NCBI GenBank assembly: GCA_028280485.1
Contig: JANQLS010000041.1
Location: 1 to 64,000, forward strand
DNA length: 64,000 nucleotides
Direction of reading: 5' to 3'
DNA from: Planctomycetota bacterium
GTDB lineage: Bacteria > Planctomycetota > UBA8108 > JACQVS01
The translations under genes were made by a program, and so were the position numbers. The first letter of the stretch is position 1, and every line of letters begins with the position of its first letter. Below the pieces are notes generated by a model, which did not search any database, was not told the DNA's origin, and saw only the letters and a list, made by a program, of their open reading frames with translations. Positions 24,961 to 36,079 of this stretch are shown here, piece after piece.

Positions 24961-27900
24961 AGATTGAAGAGAGCAATTTACTCATCGCTTTCTTTTGTTT
25001 GTTGTGCTTCTTGATCCATTTGGAGTTTAGGGCCTTCAGGAGGACTTCCTCTGCTTCCTCTTTGTCGGCTAGTTGAATCAAAGTTTTGGCTAAGTTTAGG
25101 TAACCGTCGGGATTTTCACTGTGGAGTCGAATCGACTCTTTCCACAATACTTTCGCTTCTTTCCAACGGTTTTGCGTTTGGCGAATTGTTGCCAAAGAAG
25201 AGTGACTTTTGGATTCACCGGGTCGCCGTTCTAAGATTGAAGTGAAGGCTCTTTCCGCTGATTGAGGTTGGCCTAGCTTGGTATACATTTGGCCTAGTTT
25301 TTCTAACCAGGAACCAGGATCTTTAGAAACTCGACTCGCGATCAAGATTTGTGCCGCAGCTTCCTTTTGAAGTTTCATATGCTTGTAGACTTCGATTAAA
25401 AGCTTATGAGTGTCTTCATCTTCAGGACTGATTTCTGCGGCGATTTCTAAATTCTTTCTCGCTACTTTGAGATGCCCTTTCTCTTGAAGAATTTGACCGA
25501 GGTTCTTTCTAATTAAAGGGATTTCCTGGCCGGTCTCCAAAGCTTGTTTGTCGACGTATTCACCGTAGGCAAGGATGTCTTTCGATTCTCTCAAAACTTT
25601 TCTTAGGGTATTTACCGCATAATCACGCTGGCGTTTATTACGTCCCCAAGTGATGACGGCACCGGAAGCAGCATCCACAGCAAGGATGGTGTTGCCCTGA
25701 CTGCTATGGATCTTAGCTAACTCTGAATAGTAGTGAGCTAAGGTATGGCTCCCGATTCCACGGTTACTTCTGGATCGCGTGTACATTTTTATGGCTTCAT
25801 CTAAATGTTCGATGGCCTTGTCGAAGACACGGGCTTCCTTTAAAGCGAAGGCAACACTGGAAGCGTTGCTGTGGTTCCAATTGTTTTTCTCTTTGAAATC
25901 CTTGATGATTTCTTCGTAAGTGACTAAGACCTCGTCTTTGTTTCCTACATGGTAATGGGAAACCAACAAGCGAGTACGGTATTGAAGCCTCGTGGGTCGT
26001 TCTTTGCGAAGTTCCTGGTAGAGGGGGAGGGCTTCGTCGTGTTGATGGTCGTCGTAGTAAAGATCCGCAAGGTAATCTTTTCCATCGAGACTTAAGCCAG
26101 AACGATCTAACTTCGCTCTAACGATCTTGATGGCTTCTTTTCGATTCTTGATACGATCGGACAAAAATCTCGCGATACTGATCAAGTACTCTTCATCGTG
26201 GGGTCTGAGTAAAGCGGTTTCGTGAGCGACTCTAATAAATTCACTTTCTTTTGCTGACCAATAGTAACGATCACCTTTGTTGAAAATGCTTCGCCAACCG
26301 TAAATTCGGTAACGGAGTTCATGTTGAAGTTCATTGAGAACGATTTTCTCAAGTCGTACATTCAAAGAATTTCCAATACTGTGTGATTTGGTTCGATAGC
26401 GAGCAATCGTATAGTGATGGCGATTCCAACCCGTATCATTGTTGAGGCGGAGCCAACGAGGTTCGTTTTCTAACCGAGTCACCATGAACTCTAAACCTTC
26501 ACGGTATCCGTGAACATCCTTTAAGTTATTCACGATACTACCGACAACGTAATTTCCTTGTCGGTACTGGAATCGTTGTAATTCTCTCGGGAGTATACGG
26601 TAAGCAAAATCTTTCAGCTCTTCTTTAGGCTTATTTGAAAACCCTTTCTTATGCGCTATGACAAAGAATCGACCAAATTCTTGAGCAATACTTCTCAAGT
26701 TGCGCTCATTTGAAGCTTGAGCCATCTTTTCTCGAATGAGAGAACTCAAAATATCAAACTCATGCTCCACCTTGCCTTGGTCAGCGATCCAACGGCCGGC
26801 GTCAAATGCGCGTACGCGGAACCTTACATACTCGTAGTTCATGTTATCCAAGGTTGCCTGAGGATACTTCCTTGACATCTCAATCAATTGAACTTGATTC
26901 GATTTTCGAACCATGCCCATGCTGAAGAGGTAGCTTAAGTACTGACGGTAAGGAGATAGCCAGTTACTGGGAAGCGATCCATCATGATGGGGGCGTGTTT
27001 CCTCGAACATGGCTTCGAAGGTATCGATGGCTTTTTGTTTCTGTTGGGCATTCCAGTAGCTTTCAGCTAATTTTTCTCCTACATGGAATCGAGCCCAAAG
27101 ATCACCTAAACTCAATCGATAAACTTTGTTTAAGAGTTCGATTTTTACTTTGGCAAGTTCTTTGGGTGTATTATGTCGTCGGACTTGGAGAAGATCGGAA
27201 AGAAGTTTGGCTTCTCCTCTTCTGAGTTTATCGGGAATCGCTAACCGAAGTGACGCGATCGCTCTATTCATGTGATCCCGACCACCTTGACTTTGACGAC
27301 TCGCTTGAGTTTCGGTGAGGTAGAGAAGGTAGTGCAGGCCGCGCTTATCGATTTCCTTTTCAGTAGATTTCAGAAGCTCATCAATTCGCTTGACGAGTCG
27401 ATCACAAGTAGCTTCTTCATTAACTCGCTCCATGATGGAATTACAAGTTTGGAGAATGCCATAGATGTTAAGAGCAGAGTGACCATGAAGACTGTCAGCT
27501 AAGCAGGCTAAAACTCTAAAATCTTTGGTTGAGTTATACATACTGCGTAAGCGCCAGTTGTAGGTATTGGGATTACGAGCCTTCTTAAGAAGCATCGAGT
27601 AGGCCCAAGGAACTCTCGGGTCGAATCCCTTTGAAACTCCACCCCGCGGCCAGGGAAGAGTGTAATTGTGACTGTGAATCCATTGGTTCAGTTCATTTTC
27701 ATTTTTTAGGTAGAAAGCACGTTTGACACTGGCTTCTGCGTTTTCTCGTTGATCTAAGGCGATTTGCCAATCAGCCAGTTTTAAAACATCCGATGGGCTG
27801 AGTTCATCGATCGCTTCAAGTCTTTTGAACAAGGCCGCTGCTTGTTCCAGGCGGCTTTTTTCAGCGTTGAAATATGCTAAGGCTTTCACCCAAAAGGTCT

Positions 27901-30900
27901 TTTCAAAATCGAGTTCTTCTTTGGCAACTTCTGACCACTCTTTTAATCCTTGCTCAATCTTTTCTTCTTGATTGAGGACGACTCGTAAGCGGTATGCCTG
28001 ATATTTCCAATCGAATAGAGGATGTTTCTTAGCTAATCTCTCATTCACATGGTCTTCAAACTTGAAGATTTCACCGCCTTTGATCGGTTCATCTTTTCCG
28101 TTTTCTTTGACCGGTTTGATCATGTTTAACAGATCTAAATAAATGAGAGAAGTGACGCAACGATCAGCCAAGAGAATGTTGGTAATCAGTTGATCTTCTT
28201 TTTGAGTTTCCGCCGTTTGAGATTCGATGAAGTCTACAATGTTCTTAAGAGCTAGTGCGTGACCTGCGTCTCTTTTCATGCTCTTGATGAGAAAGTAAAG
28301 GCGCTCGACTTCAACCCAGTTTGAAAGCTCTTCAAGCTTGCTTTTGGGTTTTAAGAGTTCTAATTGAGCGGCTGTTTGAGCGTAAGCTTCGAGGCGAGCT
28401 TTCTTTTTCGCCTCCCTTAATTGTCTTCGGTCTAACTTTGGACTTTCCTTGTCCTTGTTCATCACGAACGTTTCGTATTTGCTACGGTGCCAATTTGAGA
28501 ACTTCACTAAGAAGCTGATTTTTCTCTGTAGAGCGTAATTGTCTGGATTTTGTTCTCCCCCAAAGAGCGAAGCTTCCGCCTTCCAAAGCTCTTCAAGAAG
28601 CGTATTGAAGGTGTCTCGAGTTTTTTCTGAATAGGACTCACTGGTTAAGAGATCAAACTTAACCGTCTTCAGCTGAATACGTTCCCGATCCGTTTTAACT
28701 TTCTCTAACTTTCGGTTGACCAGCTTCATTTTCAGATCGTGATCACCGTGTTGCCAGATGAGGTTGTAAAGCGTGTACTCTTCGGCTCTCGACTCCGTTT
28801 TGTCCCAAAGTACGAACAAGCGATTTTTAATCTCATCCCAATCAAGTTTTTGCTTGAGGGAAGATTCAGTATTGGAAAGCCATTGATAGGCTTGAGTGAG
28901 GGAATCCACTGGCATCGTTTCGATTCTTTTGTTGAATGAATCGAGAAGTTCGCCGTAAACCTCTTTCGAGATCGTAGAGTTTCTAAATTGATTGGAAGTC
29001 AGAATTCTACCTACGTAGCTTTGAACTTCAGGTTGATCCCAGAATTTAGTGATCACTTGATGGAGAGGAGGCAAGAATTCATCTTCGATATACTGATGGC
29101 TCAGGTGATAGAGATACCCGATGGAATAATCGATAGCTTGAAAGAGTTGGTGTTGTTCTTGCTGAGAGAGTTCTTCGTCTTTTTTGTGTAATTCTAACCA
29201 CTGGTGGGCGTAACGATTCGCGCGAGTTTCTCGATCTAGATAAACCAGAGACCTTAGTAGGTAACCGAATTCGTCACCCGAGATGGTGTACTTAGGTTTC
29301 GCGATCCAAGATTCAAGGACGTCGACCAATTCTTCTAATTTATAGTTCGCCCAATGCGTATTGACGATCAGGGTTCTCAATTGCTGATGCTCGTATTGGG
29401 ACCATTCCGTTCCATTGTTGAGAATACCTTTAGCGAACTCGATGGCATTGGTAGCGGAGTCAAAGCTCACGAGGTGGTAAGTGTAGGAATTTACAAAGGA
29501 AACATCAGTGGGGTATTTCTTCAGCATTTGAACTAAGAACTCTCCGATGGCTTTCCCTCTTTGTAACGAGTTCAGGATGCCTAAGTAAGCCTTATCCCAA
29601 GAGTGCTTGGCTTGGATGACTTTGCCTTCGTAACTGTCCCAAACGGGTTCCAGTTGTTTCAGGACATTCAATTTCTCGTGAACATTTAAATTATTAGCTC
29701 GTGCTTGAATGGCATTCGCCAAAGACATCGCGCCAATTTGAGTTCCTTTGTTTTCAAGAAGCTGCTTACCGAGATTTTCAATTGCCGTTCTGAGTTCTTC
29801 AAATTGTCGGCTTTCAGTTAAATAAGACAATTGAATGAATTGGAATCCCCAGTGTTCTCCGTGAAGAGATTTGATGGCTTCAAAATGGGGTTTCGTGATT
29901 TCGGGTCGTTGTCGAGTTAAGCCGTAGCGAAGAAGAACCCACAAGTCCTCTAGGCTAAGCTCTGCCTTGCGATGATTTGTGCGAGCGACGGGTAGGCTGG
30001 GAAGCTTCTGTTTGAGATAAAGTGCATCTGAAAGACGCGCTTGGTGCTCTGTAAATTGTTTCTCATACTCTTCAGCGTTGGGAGAAGAGATTTTAAGTTG
30101 CCACTTTTGAGTAACCTTGGAGTCTTTGTTACTCCAGGTGATCACTGTAGGCCACCAGGTTCCTGCCACTTCAATAGGATTTGTGTAGGAAACTTTACTT
30201 TGAAGCTTTCCTTTGTAATCGCTTTGAATTTCTTCCGTAATGCGGTTTTGTACGGGATCGATTTTGAATTCAGTGACCGAAGATTTGGGGAAGTTGGAAA
30301 CGATTTTTATCCCAACAACTTTTCCTTCGTTTTCTACTAACTCTACTTGGTAGTTGAGGGTGTTATATCCACGGGTAGGATTTCTGAAATAACGAGGGAT
30401 GGGGCTCGACCAAGCGGTTTCATCTCCTTTGATTTTCTCTCGGATTCTTCCTAATGAAGTTTCTCTCTTCACTAACCTTCGGTGATTGGAGTCAAACGAT
30501 TCCACTCGATAACCTTCACCTAAATGATGAGCGCTTTTCTGCCACCATTTCGAAGCCGACAATAATGACTTTGCGGTTCGGTTTCTCGTTTTCTTTCCTC
30601 GAACATCAAAGTGTTCGTGAGTGGTTTCGATGATCAAATTGGATTGACTTAAAACACTCGAACGATTGAGCGTATTTAAAAGGGCATCGATTTTTTCACC
30701 CCATTTGGGATCTTTCCTGGTTAGGTTTTTGATCGTTAGGTTGGGGAAGACGTCCGAGAGAGGATTGTTATGGGTGTGGTGATCGTAATAAGATCGAGAC
30801 TCGCGTTTTGAAAGTCGAGCGAGTGATTTTCCTTTAGCGACTAAACCTCGGTTAGCCATTCGGCCACCGCGATAAGATTGACCTTGAGCTTGTTGATAAG

Positions 30901-33673
30901 CGCCTCTCATTTGGGAGAGACCGTTGATTTCATCGTAGAGGTAATTAGCGTTACTTCTTAGCCCTTTGTAATTACCCTCAATGGGTGAGGCAAGCTCTTC
31001 CTCGGCAAAATCAAGCTCACCTTCAAAATCTTCTCCAAAACTAAATCCTAAGGCATCGTTAGAAGAAGCAAGTTTGACGTCAGCGAGGTCCAAGGTGGAT
31101 TCCATTTCTCGCATTCGGTCTCGGCGGCCTGAAGATGATCGAGCTGAACTCATCGGCATCTTGGCGTATTTTTTTTCTGCAGCAAACGAATCAATTCCCC
31201 AACGTCCCCCAAAACCTCCGGCCGCTCCGCCACCCACTGCACCTGAGAAAAATTGACCGCCGAAATCCATTTCGTTATGAGGTTGGTAGTCCCAAGGCAA
31301 TGTATCGGATCTTCCTAATGATCTGAGATCAGCGATGACTTGTTGGCGCAATTGAATTCGCCACAATCTTGCGGCTAATGCCTCTTGTCTACCTAACTCG
31401 TAAGCGGCGTCTTCCTTCCCCTTGGTGAAGAATTCTTCGCCATCGCGCATTTTGAGGCGTTTTTCTAATTTGAAACGTTCGCGTTCTTCTTCATCTTCGA
31501 TGACCAATAGGGACGTATAGGGAGTCATAATCTGAAAGTCTTCAGAAAGGTCGATAATCCGTTGTTGGATTTCTTGAGAGGCCCCTTGAGTTTGAAGGTG
31601 ATCTAAATGATGGCGAGCCCACAAACGAGGAATGAAGGAACTTTCAATTCCTACGTCTTTGACGCTTACTCCCAGGACGCGTTCGATCGCTCTTCCGGTA
31701 TGGGTTTTACCTGTGACTGAAATCGTTCCTTCTATGGGGCCGCCAACAGGGTCGTATCTTCCGACGACTACTAATTGCTGCCCAGCTAAAAGACGAGGAA
31801 ACTTTTCTGGGTAGATGGCGGCCGTCATTAAACCATCAACGCGAAGTTCTAAGTTTTCTAATGCCGGTTGGGTGATCTCTCCTAAAAGTTTGTTGGCGAT
31901 GAAGGCAGGGTCATCTCCATCGGTGATCGCGAGCTTGGATCCAGAGCCCAATGAAGTTAAAGCGTCCAAAACCAATGGTTCACTTTGATTGCCAGGAGTC
32001 ACAGTGTGAAAAGTGGCTCCTTGAGCATCGATAGCTCGAAGGCGACTGGCGAAATCGGCGGAATCACCCACCGCTGAAGTGGGAATACCATCACCGATAT
32101 AGATAATTTGAGTATTCTTGGAAGCTCGATCTAAACTCGATCGGATCGCGTCTTCGATGTGACTCCAGCCTAATGGAGGACGTGCTTGTAAAAAGCTGAG
32201 GGCTTCTTCGGCCCCGGCATCCCCTCCGGCTTGATCTTGGCTAAAGGCCCAGCGGATTTCTGTGTCGCAAGTAGCGAGGTTGAAGCGGTCTTCTGGGCTC
32301 AAGGAAGCGATGAAGGCTTCGATAAAGGCCAGTTGTTGATTCCGGTGAGGGCCATCCATCGATCCCGAAGTATCCGCGAGGATCAAGATTCTCAATGGGT
32401 CATTATCTTGCTCGTTTTTTTTCGGGTTGGCCTCAGGCCCATCGACCCGAAGAATAAAATACCCATCGTCATCGCGCCGATGGGGAACGAAGGTCATTCC
32501 CTCTGCGCTAGGTTGAGTTTTGATGACTAACTCAAAATCTTCTTGGGGAACATATTCTTCAGCGACAAATTCGACACTAGCCGTTCGTTGAGCTTTTCTA
32601 ATTCTGGTGGCGTGAGTGGGGCAGAGGACCTCATCGATTAAATCTTTTCCCGAAACAGTGACGTTGATCTCAAGCTTATTCAAGGGTTGAAGAGTTAGGA
32701 GTTCACTTCTCAAGGCGTAGTTGTATTTAAATTCTTCAGCTGATCCTTTGAGGGCTTGGGTGTAAGTAATTTTGATACGCTTGGATGAATGAATAGGATA
32801 GACCCTGGCCTTGAACAGGTTTCCCGTGGTCCATTCAAGGAGCCCAGGGTCTTTTTTTTCTTTCATCAACGTTTCGTAGATTTGTCGTGCGCGTTGTTTT
32901 TCAACGATGTCGGCTTCCACCATTTCGCCGCCGATCCAAATCGCGAATCCTGAGATGGAGGCATCGGCAGGGAGCGGGAAGTAAAACACTCCTTCTAAGG
33001 CTTCGTGAGTGTGATTGACGAAGACTTCTTCGATCACAGTGCGAGCGATACGATCGCGAATGTCGACGGTGACGGAGTGACTTTCCATCGAGAGAGGAAC
33101 TTCACGGCCATCGATCTTCGCTAAGAGTGATCCTAAAGCTTCAGTACTTTGGTTGGAGTTGTAGTCACTGAGCCAGCGCGGTTCCTTTTTAAGAACCTCG
33201 AGTGAGCCGTTATCCGCTCGGACAGTCGCCCAAGCTTTTTGTTTGGGATCCCTTTTCAAGGTAAGGGGATTCCCGTTTGGTTGAGTTACTTTGAATTCTT
33301 GGTCTTTAGGAATGGAAATACCCACTTCTCCGTTGAAGACTGAAATGGAGAGAGGGCCTTGAACCTCAACAAGTGAACCCGGGCCGAGAATAAATTCGAC
33401 GCCTGACTTCAACTGAATCTTTAATGCATTTGCACCACGGAGGCCCGTTTTGATCCAATTGCCTTTATTTAACTTGGTATGAATAGAAGCCAAACTCCAA
33501 CGGCTTGCTCCCGCCGGCTTAAACTGGGCCATGCCTTCTCGGTCTAAGACCTTGGCGATCGAAAAGTCGGCATCGAATGCATTTTCGGGGACCGGGTCTT
33601 TGGCTTGGAGAGGGGCGAGAGTCAGAATCGAGAGTGCGATGAATGCGAGATATTTGAAATTGAACTCACACAT
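24959..33673 (-). CDS. giant exported FecR-like / VIT / VWA protein with long helical-repeat tail
   Basis: A 2904-residue protein. Order: signal peptide (1-24); FecR-like domain (about 45-160, ending in a beta pattern around GVEFILGPGSLVEVQG); VIT domain (about 185-310, with VFYFPLPADASISGF and EKQRARQIYE); VWA domain (about 425-610) with an intact MIDAS DTSGS at 434-438; a Gly-rich linker near 800-830; a beta-rich outer-membrane-lipoprotein-like part near 1000-1200; then about 1600 residues of TPR-like and other helical repeats to the end. VIT-VWA proteins bind ligands through a metal-dependent site; the tail is probably a protein interaction surface. It has no close gene neighbour on its strand and is followed directly by a structured repeat. 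Function is not known. Confidence 0.85.
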   Translation of the reverse strand: MCEFNFKYLAFIALSILTLAPLQAKDPVPENAFDADFSIAKVLDREGMAQFKPAGASRWSLASIHTKLNKGNWIKTGLRGANALKIQLKSGVEFILGPGSLVEVQGPLSISVFNGEVGISIPKDQEFKVTQPNGNPLTLKRDPKQKAWATVRADNGSLEVLKKEPRWLSDYNSNQSTEALGSLLAKIDGREVPLSMESHSVTVDIRDRIARTVIEEVFVNHTHEALEGVFYFPLPADASISGFAIWIGGEMVEADIVEKQRARQIYETLMKEKKDPGLLEWTTGNLFKARVYPIHSSKRIKITYTQALKGSAEEFKYNYALRSELLTLQPLNKLEINVTVSGKDLIDEVLCPTHATRIRKAQRTASVEFVAEEYVPQEDFELVIKTQPSAEGMTFVPHRRDDDGYFILRVDGPEANPKKNEQDNDPLRILILADTSGSMDGPHRNQQLAFIEAFIASLSPEDRFNLATCDTEIRWAFSQDQAGGDAGAEEALSFLQARPPLGWSHIEDAIRSSLDRASKNTQIIYIGDGIPTSAVGDSADFASRLRAIDAQGATFHTVTPGNQSEPLVLDALTSLGSGSKLAITDGDDPAFIANKLLGEITQPALENLELRVDGLMTAAIYPEKFPRLLAGQQLVVVGRYDPVGGPIEGTISVTGKTHTGRAIERVLGVSVKDVGIESSFIPRLWARHHLDHLQTQGASQEIQQRIIDLSEDFQIMTPYTSLLVIEDEEERERFKLEKRLKMRDGEEFFTKGKEDAAYELGRQEALAARLWRIQLRQQVIADLRSLGRSDTLPWDYQPHNEMDFGGQFFSGAVGGGAAGGFGGRWGIDSFAAEKKYAKMPMSSARSSSGRRDRMREMESTLDLADVKLASSNDALGFSFGEDFEGELDFAEEELASPIEGNYKGLRSNANYLYDEINGLSQMRGAYQQAQGQSYRGGRMANRGLVAKGKSLARLSKRESRSYYDHHTHNNPLSDVFPNLTIKNLTRKDPKWGEKIDALLNTLNRSSVLSQSNLIIETTHEHFDVRGKKTRNRTAKSLLSASKWWQKSAHHLGEGYRVESFDSNHRRLVKRETSLGRIREKIKGDETAWSSPIPRYFRNPTRGYNTLNYQVELVENEGKVVGIKIVSNFPKSSVTEFKIDPVQNRITEEIQSDYKGKLQSKVSYTNPIEVAGTWWPTVITWSNKDSKVTQKWQLKISSPNAEEYEKQFTEHQARLSDALYLKQKLPSLPVARTNHRKAELSLEDLWVLLRYGLTRQRPEITKPHFEAIKSLHGEHWGFQFIQLSYLTESRQFEELRTAIENLGKQLLENKGTQIGAMSLANAIQARANNLNVHEKLNVLKQLEPVWDSYEGKVIQAKHSWDKAYLGILNSLQRGKAIGEFLVQMLKKYPTDVSFVNSYTYHLVSFDSATNAIEFAKGILNNGTEWSQYEHQQLRTLIVNTHWANYKLEELVDVLESWIAKPKYTISGDEFGYLLRSLVYLDRETRANRYAHQWLELHKKDEELSQQEQHQLFQAIDYSIGYLYHLSHQYIEDEFLPPLHQVITKFWDQPEVQSYVGRILTSNQFRNSTISKEVYGELLDSFNKRIETMPVDSLTQAYQWLSNTESSLKQKLDWDEIKNRLFVLWDKTESRAEEYTLYNLIWQHGDHDLKMKLVNRKLEKVKTDRERIQLKTVKFDLLTSESYSEKTRDTFNTLLEELWKAEASLFGGEQNPDNYALQRKISFLVKFSNWHRSKYETFVMNKDKESPKLDRRQLREAKKKARLEAYAQTAAQLELLKPKSKLEELSNWVEVERLYFLIKSMKRDAGHALALKNIVDFIESQTAETQKEDQLITNILLADRCVTSLIYLDLLNMIKPVKENGKDEPIKGGEIFKFEDHVNERLAKKHPLFDWKYQAYRLRVVLNQEEKIEQGLKEWSEVAKEELDFEKTFWVKALAYFNAEKSRLEQAAALFKRLEAIDELSPSDVLKLADWQIALDQRENAEASVKRAFYLKNENELNQWIHSHNYTLPWPRGGVSKGFDPRVPWAYSMLLKKARNPNTYNWRLRSMYNSTKDFRVLACLADSLHGHSALNIYGILQTCNSIMERVNEEATCDRLVKRIDELLKSTEKEIDKRGLHYLLYLTETQASRQSQGGRDHMNRAIASLRLAIPDKLRRGEAKLLSDLLQVRRHNTPKELAKVKIELLNKVYRLSLGDLWARFHVGEKLAESYWNAQQKQKAIDTFEAMFEETRPHHDGSLPSNWLSPYRQYLSYLFSMGMVRKSNQVQLIEMSRKYPQATLDNMNYEYVRFRVRAFDAGRWIADQGKVEHEFDILSSLIREKMAQASNERNLRSIAQEFGRFFVIAHKKGFSNKPKEELKDFAYRILPRELQRFQYRQGNYVVGSIVNNLKDVHGYREGLEFMVTRLENEPRWLRLNNDTGWNRHHYTIARYRTKSHSIGNSLNVRLEKIVLNELQHELRYRIYGWRSIFNKGDRYYWSAKESEFIRVAHETALLRPHDEEYLISIARFLSDRIKNRKEAIKIVRAKLDRSGLSLDGKDYLADLYYDDHQHDEALPLYQELRKERPTRLQYRTRLLVSHYHVGNKDEVLVTYEEIIKDFKEKNNWNHSNASSVAFALKEARVFDKAIEHLDEAIKMYTRSRSNRGIGSHTLAHYYSELAKIHSSQGNTILAVDAASGAVITWGRNKRQRDYAVNTLRKVLRESKDILAYGEYVDKQALETGQEIPLIRKNLGQILQEKGHLKVARKNLEIAAEISPEDEDTHKLLIEVYKHMKLQKEAAAQILIASRVSKDPGSWLEKLGQMYTKLGQPQSAERAFTSILERRPGESKSHSSLATIRQTQNRWKEAKVLWKESIRLHSENPDGYLNLAKTLIQLADKEEAEEVLLKALNSKWIKKHNKQKKAMSKLLSSI

Positions 33674-34003
33674 ATTTTCGAAACCTCATTCGGAGTTTTT
33701 TGTCTAAGGATCATTAAGAAACTAAAGAAGCTCTTTAGTCTTAGGGAACTTCTTATCATCATCGGAAATGACGCCCACCGAGTGCACATCTTAGCCTTTT
33801 TTAGTGAAATCTTTCTTCTGATCTAGTGATCATTGACCAAATCCCCTGGATGGCCTATCTTCCAAGTTCGAAAGTGTCCTATCTGAAATTGACACAACCA
33901 ACTCCCAATGAGGAGCTTGCGGAGTTCCTGGGTTAAACCTGGGGCGAGCTTTGGGCCTAGCGAAGTCAAGAACCTGTGTAAAAAAGTGAAGATTGAGGAA
34001 TAA
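33674..34003. other. divergent promoter region
   Basis: A 330-base gap between the minus-strand giant gene and the plus-strand helicase gene. It should hold both promoters. I see no repeat family member, RNA gene or credible small gene; short open frames here lack conserved features. Confidence 0.5.
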
Positions 34004-36046
34004 ATGAGGAGCAAGTTAGAGGCTTCCAGTTTGAGAGGTCAGCTCAATTCAGCTCAATATGAAGCAGTCACGACCCATTTGGGTCCCTTGCTTGTCCTGG
34101 CGGGTGCTGGGACGGGTAAAACCCGCGTGATCACCTTTCGAATTGCCAGTTTGCTTCACGAAGGAGTCGATCCTTCTTCCATCCTTGCAGTGACTTTTAC
34201 CAATAAGGCTGCAAAAGAGATGAAAGAGCGTGTGAAGGAGCTTTTAGGCTTCCATCCCAAAGGTATTACCATCAGCACTTTTCACTCCTTAGGAGTAAGA
34301 ATTCTTCGAACTGATTCAGAAGCCCTCGGTTTGAGAACCAACTTCACGATTTACGATAGCTCCGACCAACAGTCTTTGCTCAGAGGTATATTAAGAGATA
34401 TTCGGGGAGCAGTAACTTCCTCGGATGTGCGATCGGTTCAATCGGCGATTTCTTTGGCAAAAAATCGTTTCCAAGATTCGGATGACTTGATCGACGAAGC
34501 AGAAGATGATTGGGAGATCCTGATCGCACGAGCCTTCGCCCGCTACGAAGAACATCTCTTTAGCATGAATGCCGTTGATTTTGATGACTTGATTCGGCTG
34601 CCCGTCAAACTGTTTAAAAACAACTCAGAAATTCGCGATAAGTATCAGGGTCAATTTCGTTTTGTCATGGTCGATGAGTATCAAGACACCAATGGATCCC
34701 AGTATCGATTTACTCAATCTTTAGTGGGTGCAGAGAGAAACATCTGTGTCGTGGGTGACGACGATCAATCGATCTACGGCTTCCGGGGAGCCGAGATGGA
34801 TAAGATCTTAAAATTTGAGCGCGATTTCCCCGGAGCCAAAGTGATTAAGCTCGAAGAGAATTATCGCTCTACGGCTTCGATTCTCAGTTTAGCTAATCGA
34901 GTGATCTCTGAAAATTCAGAGCGCTATCCTAAAGAATTGAAGAGTACTTTAGGTGTGGGGGAGCCCATCGAATGGGTCGACACGAAAGACGAGCCTTCTG
35001 AGGTGGATTATGTTCTTCGAAAGATTTCAGAAATCAAAAGAACTACTAAAGCGCGTTATGAAGATTTCGTAATTCTGATGCGTTCAGCCTTCCAAGCGAG
35101 ACCTTTCGAAGAAAAATTGCGCTTGAGGCAAATTCCCTACACTTTGGTGGGAGGTCAATCTTATTACGATCGAAAAGAAATCAAAGATGTCTTGGGATAC
35201 TGGAATGTTTTAAGTAACCCTCACGATGATGTTTCGTTTCTAAGAATCGTTAACACCCCTAAGCGAGGTATTGGACCGACCGCCATTAAAAAGCTAGATA
35301 CCTTTGCTCGATCGAAGAATATTTCAGTCTACGAGTCTATCTTTTTCGCAAGTCAAGGCCAGGGAGATTTTCCTCCTCGCATGAGGGCTTCTCTTAAATT
35401 ATTGGCTGAAGCCTTCGCGAAAGCTCGCGACTTTAAGGAGGAAGAAGATTACGGGCAGATGTGTCGAACTTTGCTCGATGAGATTTGTTACAAAGAATAT
35501 TTACACGAACTCTATCCCGATCCCCTGACCGTTCAGTCTCGTTGGGCGGCGGTTGAAGAGCTTTGTCGTGGGGTTGAAAAGTGGCAGGAAGATAACCCAG
35601 GACAAAGTTTCTCCCGCTACATGGAAGCACTGATGCTTCAGACTCAGGATGAGCAAGCGGATGACGATCGCCGAGGAGTCACTTTGATGACTCTCCACTC
35701 GGCAAAAGGTTTAGAGTTCCCCGTTGCTTTTTTAGTGGGGACTGAAGAAGAAATTCTTCCCCATAAAAAATCCATTGAGCAAGGGGATCGTGCCGTAGAA
35801 GAGGAACGACGATTACTTTATGTAGGTATCACTCGAGCTCAGCGGCGCCTATTTATTGTGGGAGCAAAAGAGAGAAAAGTTTACGGTGCTACAAGAGTGA
35901 GATTGCCTTCAAGATTTTTAACTGAAATCGGAGACTTTGAGCATTGGGTCAAGGAATACTATGATCCGGATGCGCAAGTGGTCACTGGAGATCAGACGAA
36001 CTTTTTCTTAAATCAAATCCTTCAGCAGGGGAATCAAGATCAATAG
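34004..36046 (+). CDS. UvrD/Rep/PcrA family ATP-dependent DNA helicase
   Basis: A 680-residue superfamily 1A helicase. LNSAQYEAV (Q motif) is followed by the Walker A motif GAGTGKT at residues 34-40, motif Ia TFTNKAAKEMKERV, motif II VDEYQDTN near 222-229, motif III VGDDDQSIYGFRGA, motif IV ENYRS, motif V VTLMTLHSAKGLEFPVAF and motif VI EERRLLYVGITRA. Length and motif order fit PcrA/UvrD/Rep, 3'-to-5' helicases that act in repair and replication restart. Which of the three it replaces cannot be decided from this window. A GAGGA ribosome site precedes the start. Confidence 0.93.
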   Translation: MRSKLEASSLRGQLNSAQYEAVTTHLGPLLVLAGAGTGKTRVITFRIASLLHEGVDPSSILAVTFTNKAAKEMKERVKELLGFHPKGITISTFHSLGVRILRTDSEALGLRTNFTIYDSSDQQSLLRGILRDIRGAVTSSDVRSVQSAISLAKNRFQDSDDLIDEAEDDWEILIARAFARYEEHLFSMNAVDFDDLIRLPVKLFKNNSEIRDKYQGQFRFVMVDEYQDTNGSQYRFTQSLVGAERNICVVGDDDQSIYGFRGAEMDKILKFERDFPGAKVIKLEENYRSTASILSLANRVISENSERYPKELKSTLGVGEPIEWVDTKDEPSEVDYVLRKISEIKRTTKARYEDFVILMRSAFQARPFEEKLRLRQIPYTLVGGQSYYDRKEIKDVLGYWNVLSNPHDDVSFLRIVNTPKRGIGPTAIKKLDTFARSKNISVYESIFFASQGQGDFPPRMRASLKLLAEAFAKARDFKEEEDYGQMCRTLLDEICYKEYLHELYPDPLTVQSRWAAVEELCRGVEKWQEDNPGQSFSRYMEALMLQTQDEQADDDRRGVTLMTLHSAKGLEFPVAFLVGTEEEILPHKKSIEQGDRAVEEERRLLYVGITRAQRRLFIVGAKERKVYGATRVRLPSRFLTEIGDFEHWVKEYYDPDAQVVTGDQTNFFLNQILQQGNQDQ

Positions 36047-36079
36047 TGTATTTGAAATGTTAAAGCCTTCCTTAAAAAC

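Noticed and set aside
30981..31256. 91-codon plus-strand open frame inside the giant gene
   Set aside because: It is antisense to a Gly/Ser-rich coding stretch, which readily gives long Pro/Ser/Ala frames on the other strand. The giant gene has clear domains in its own frame.
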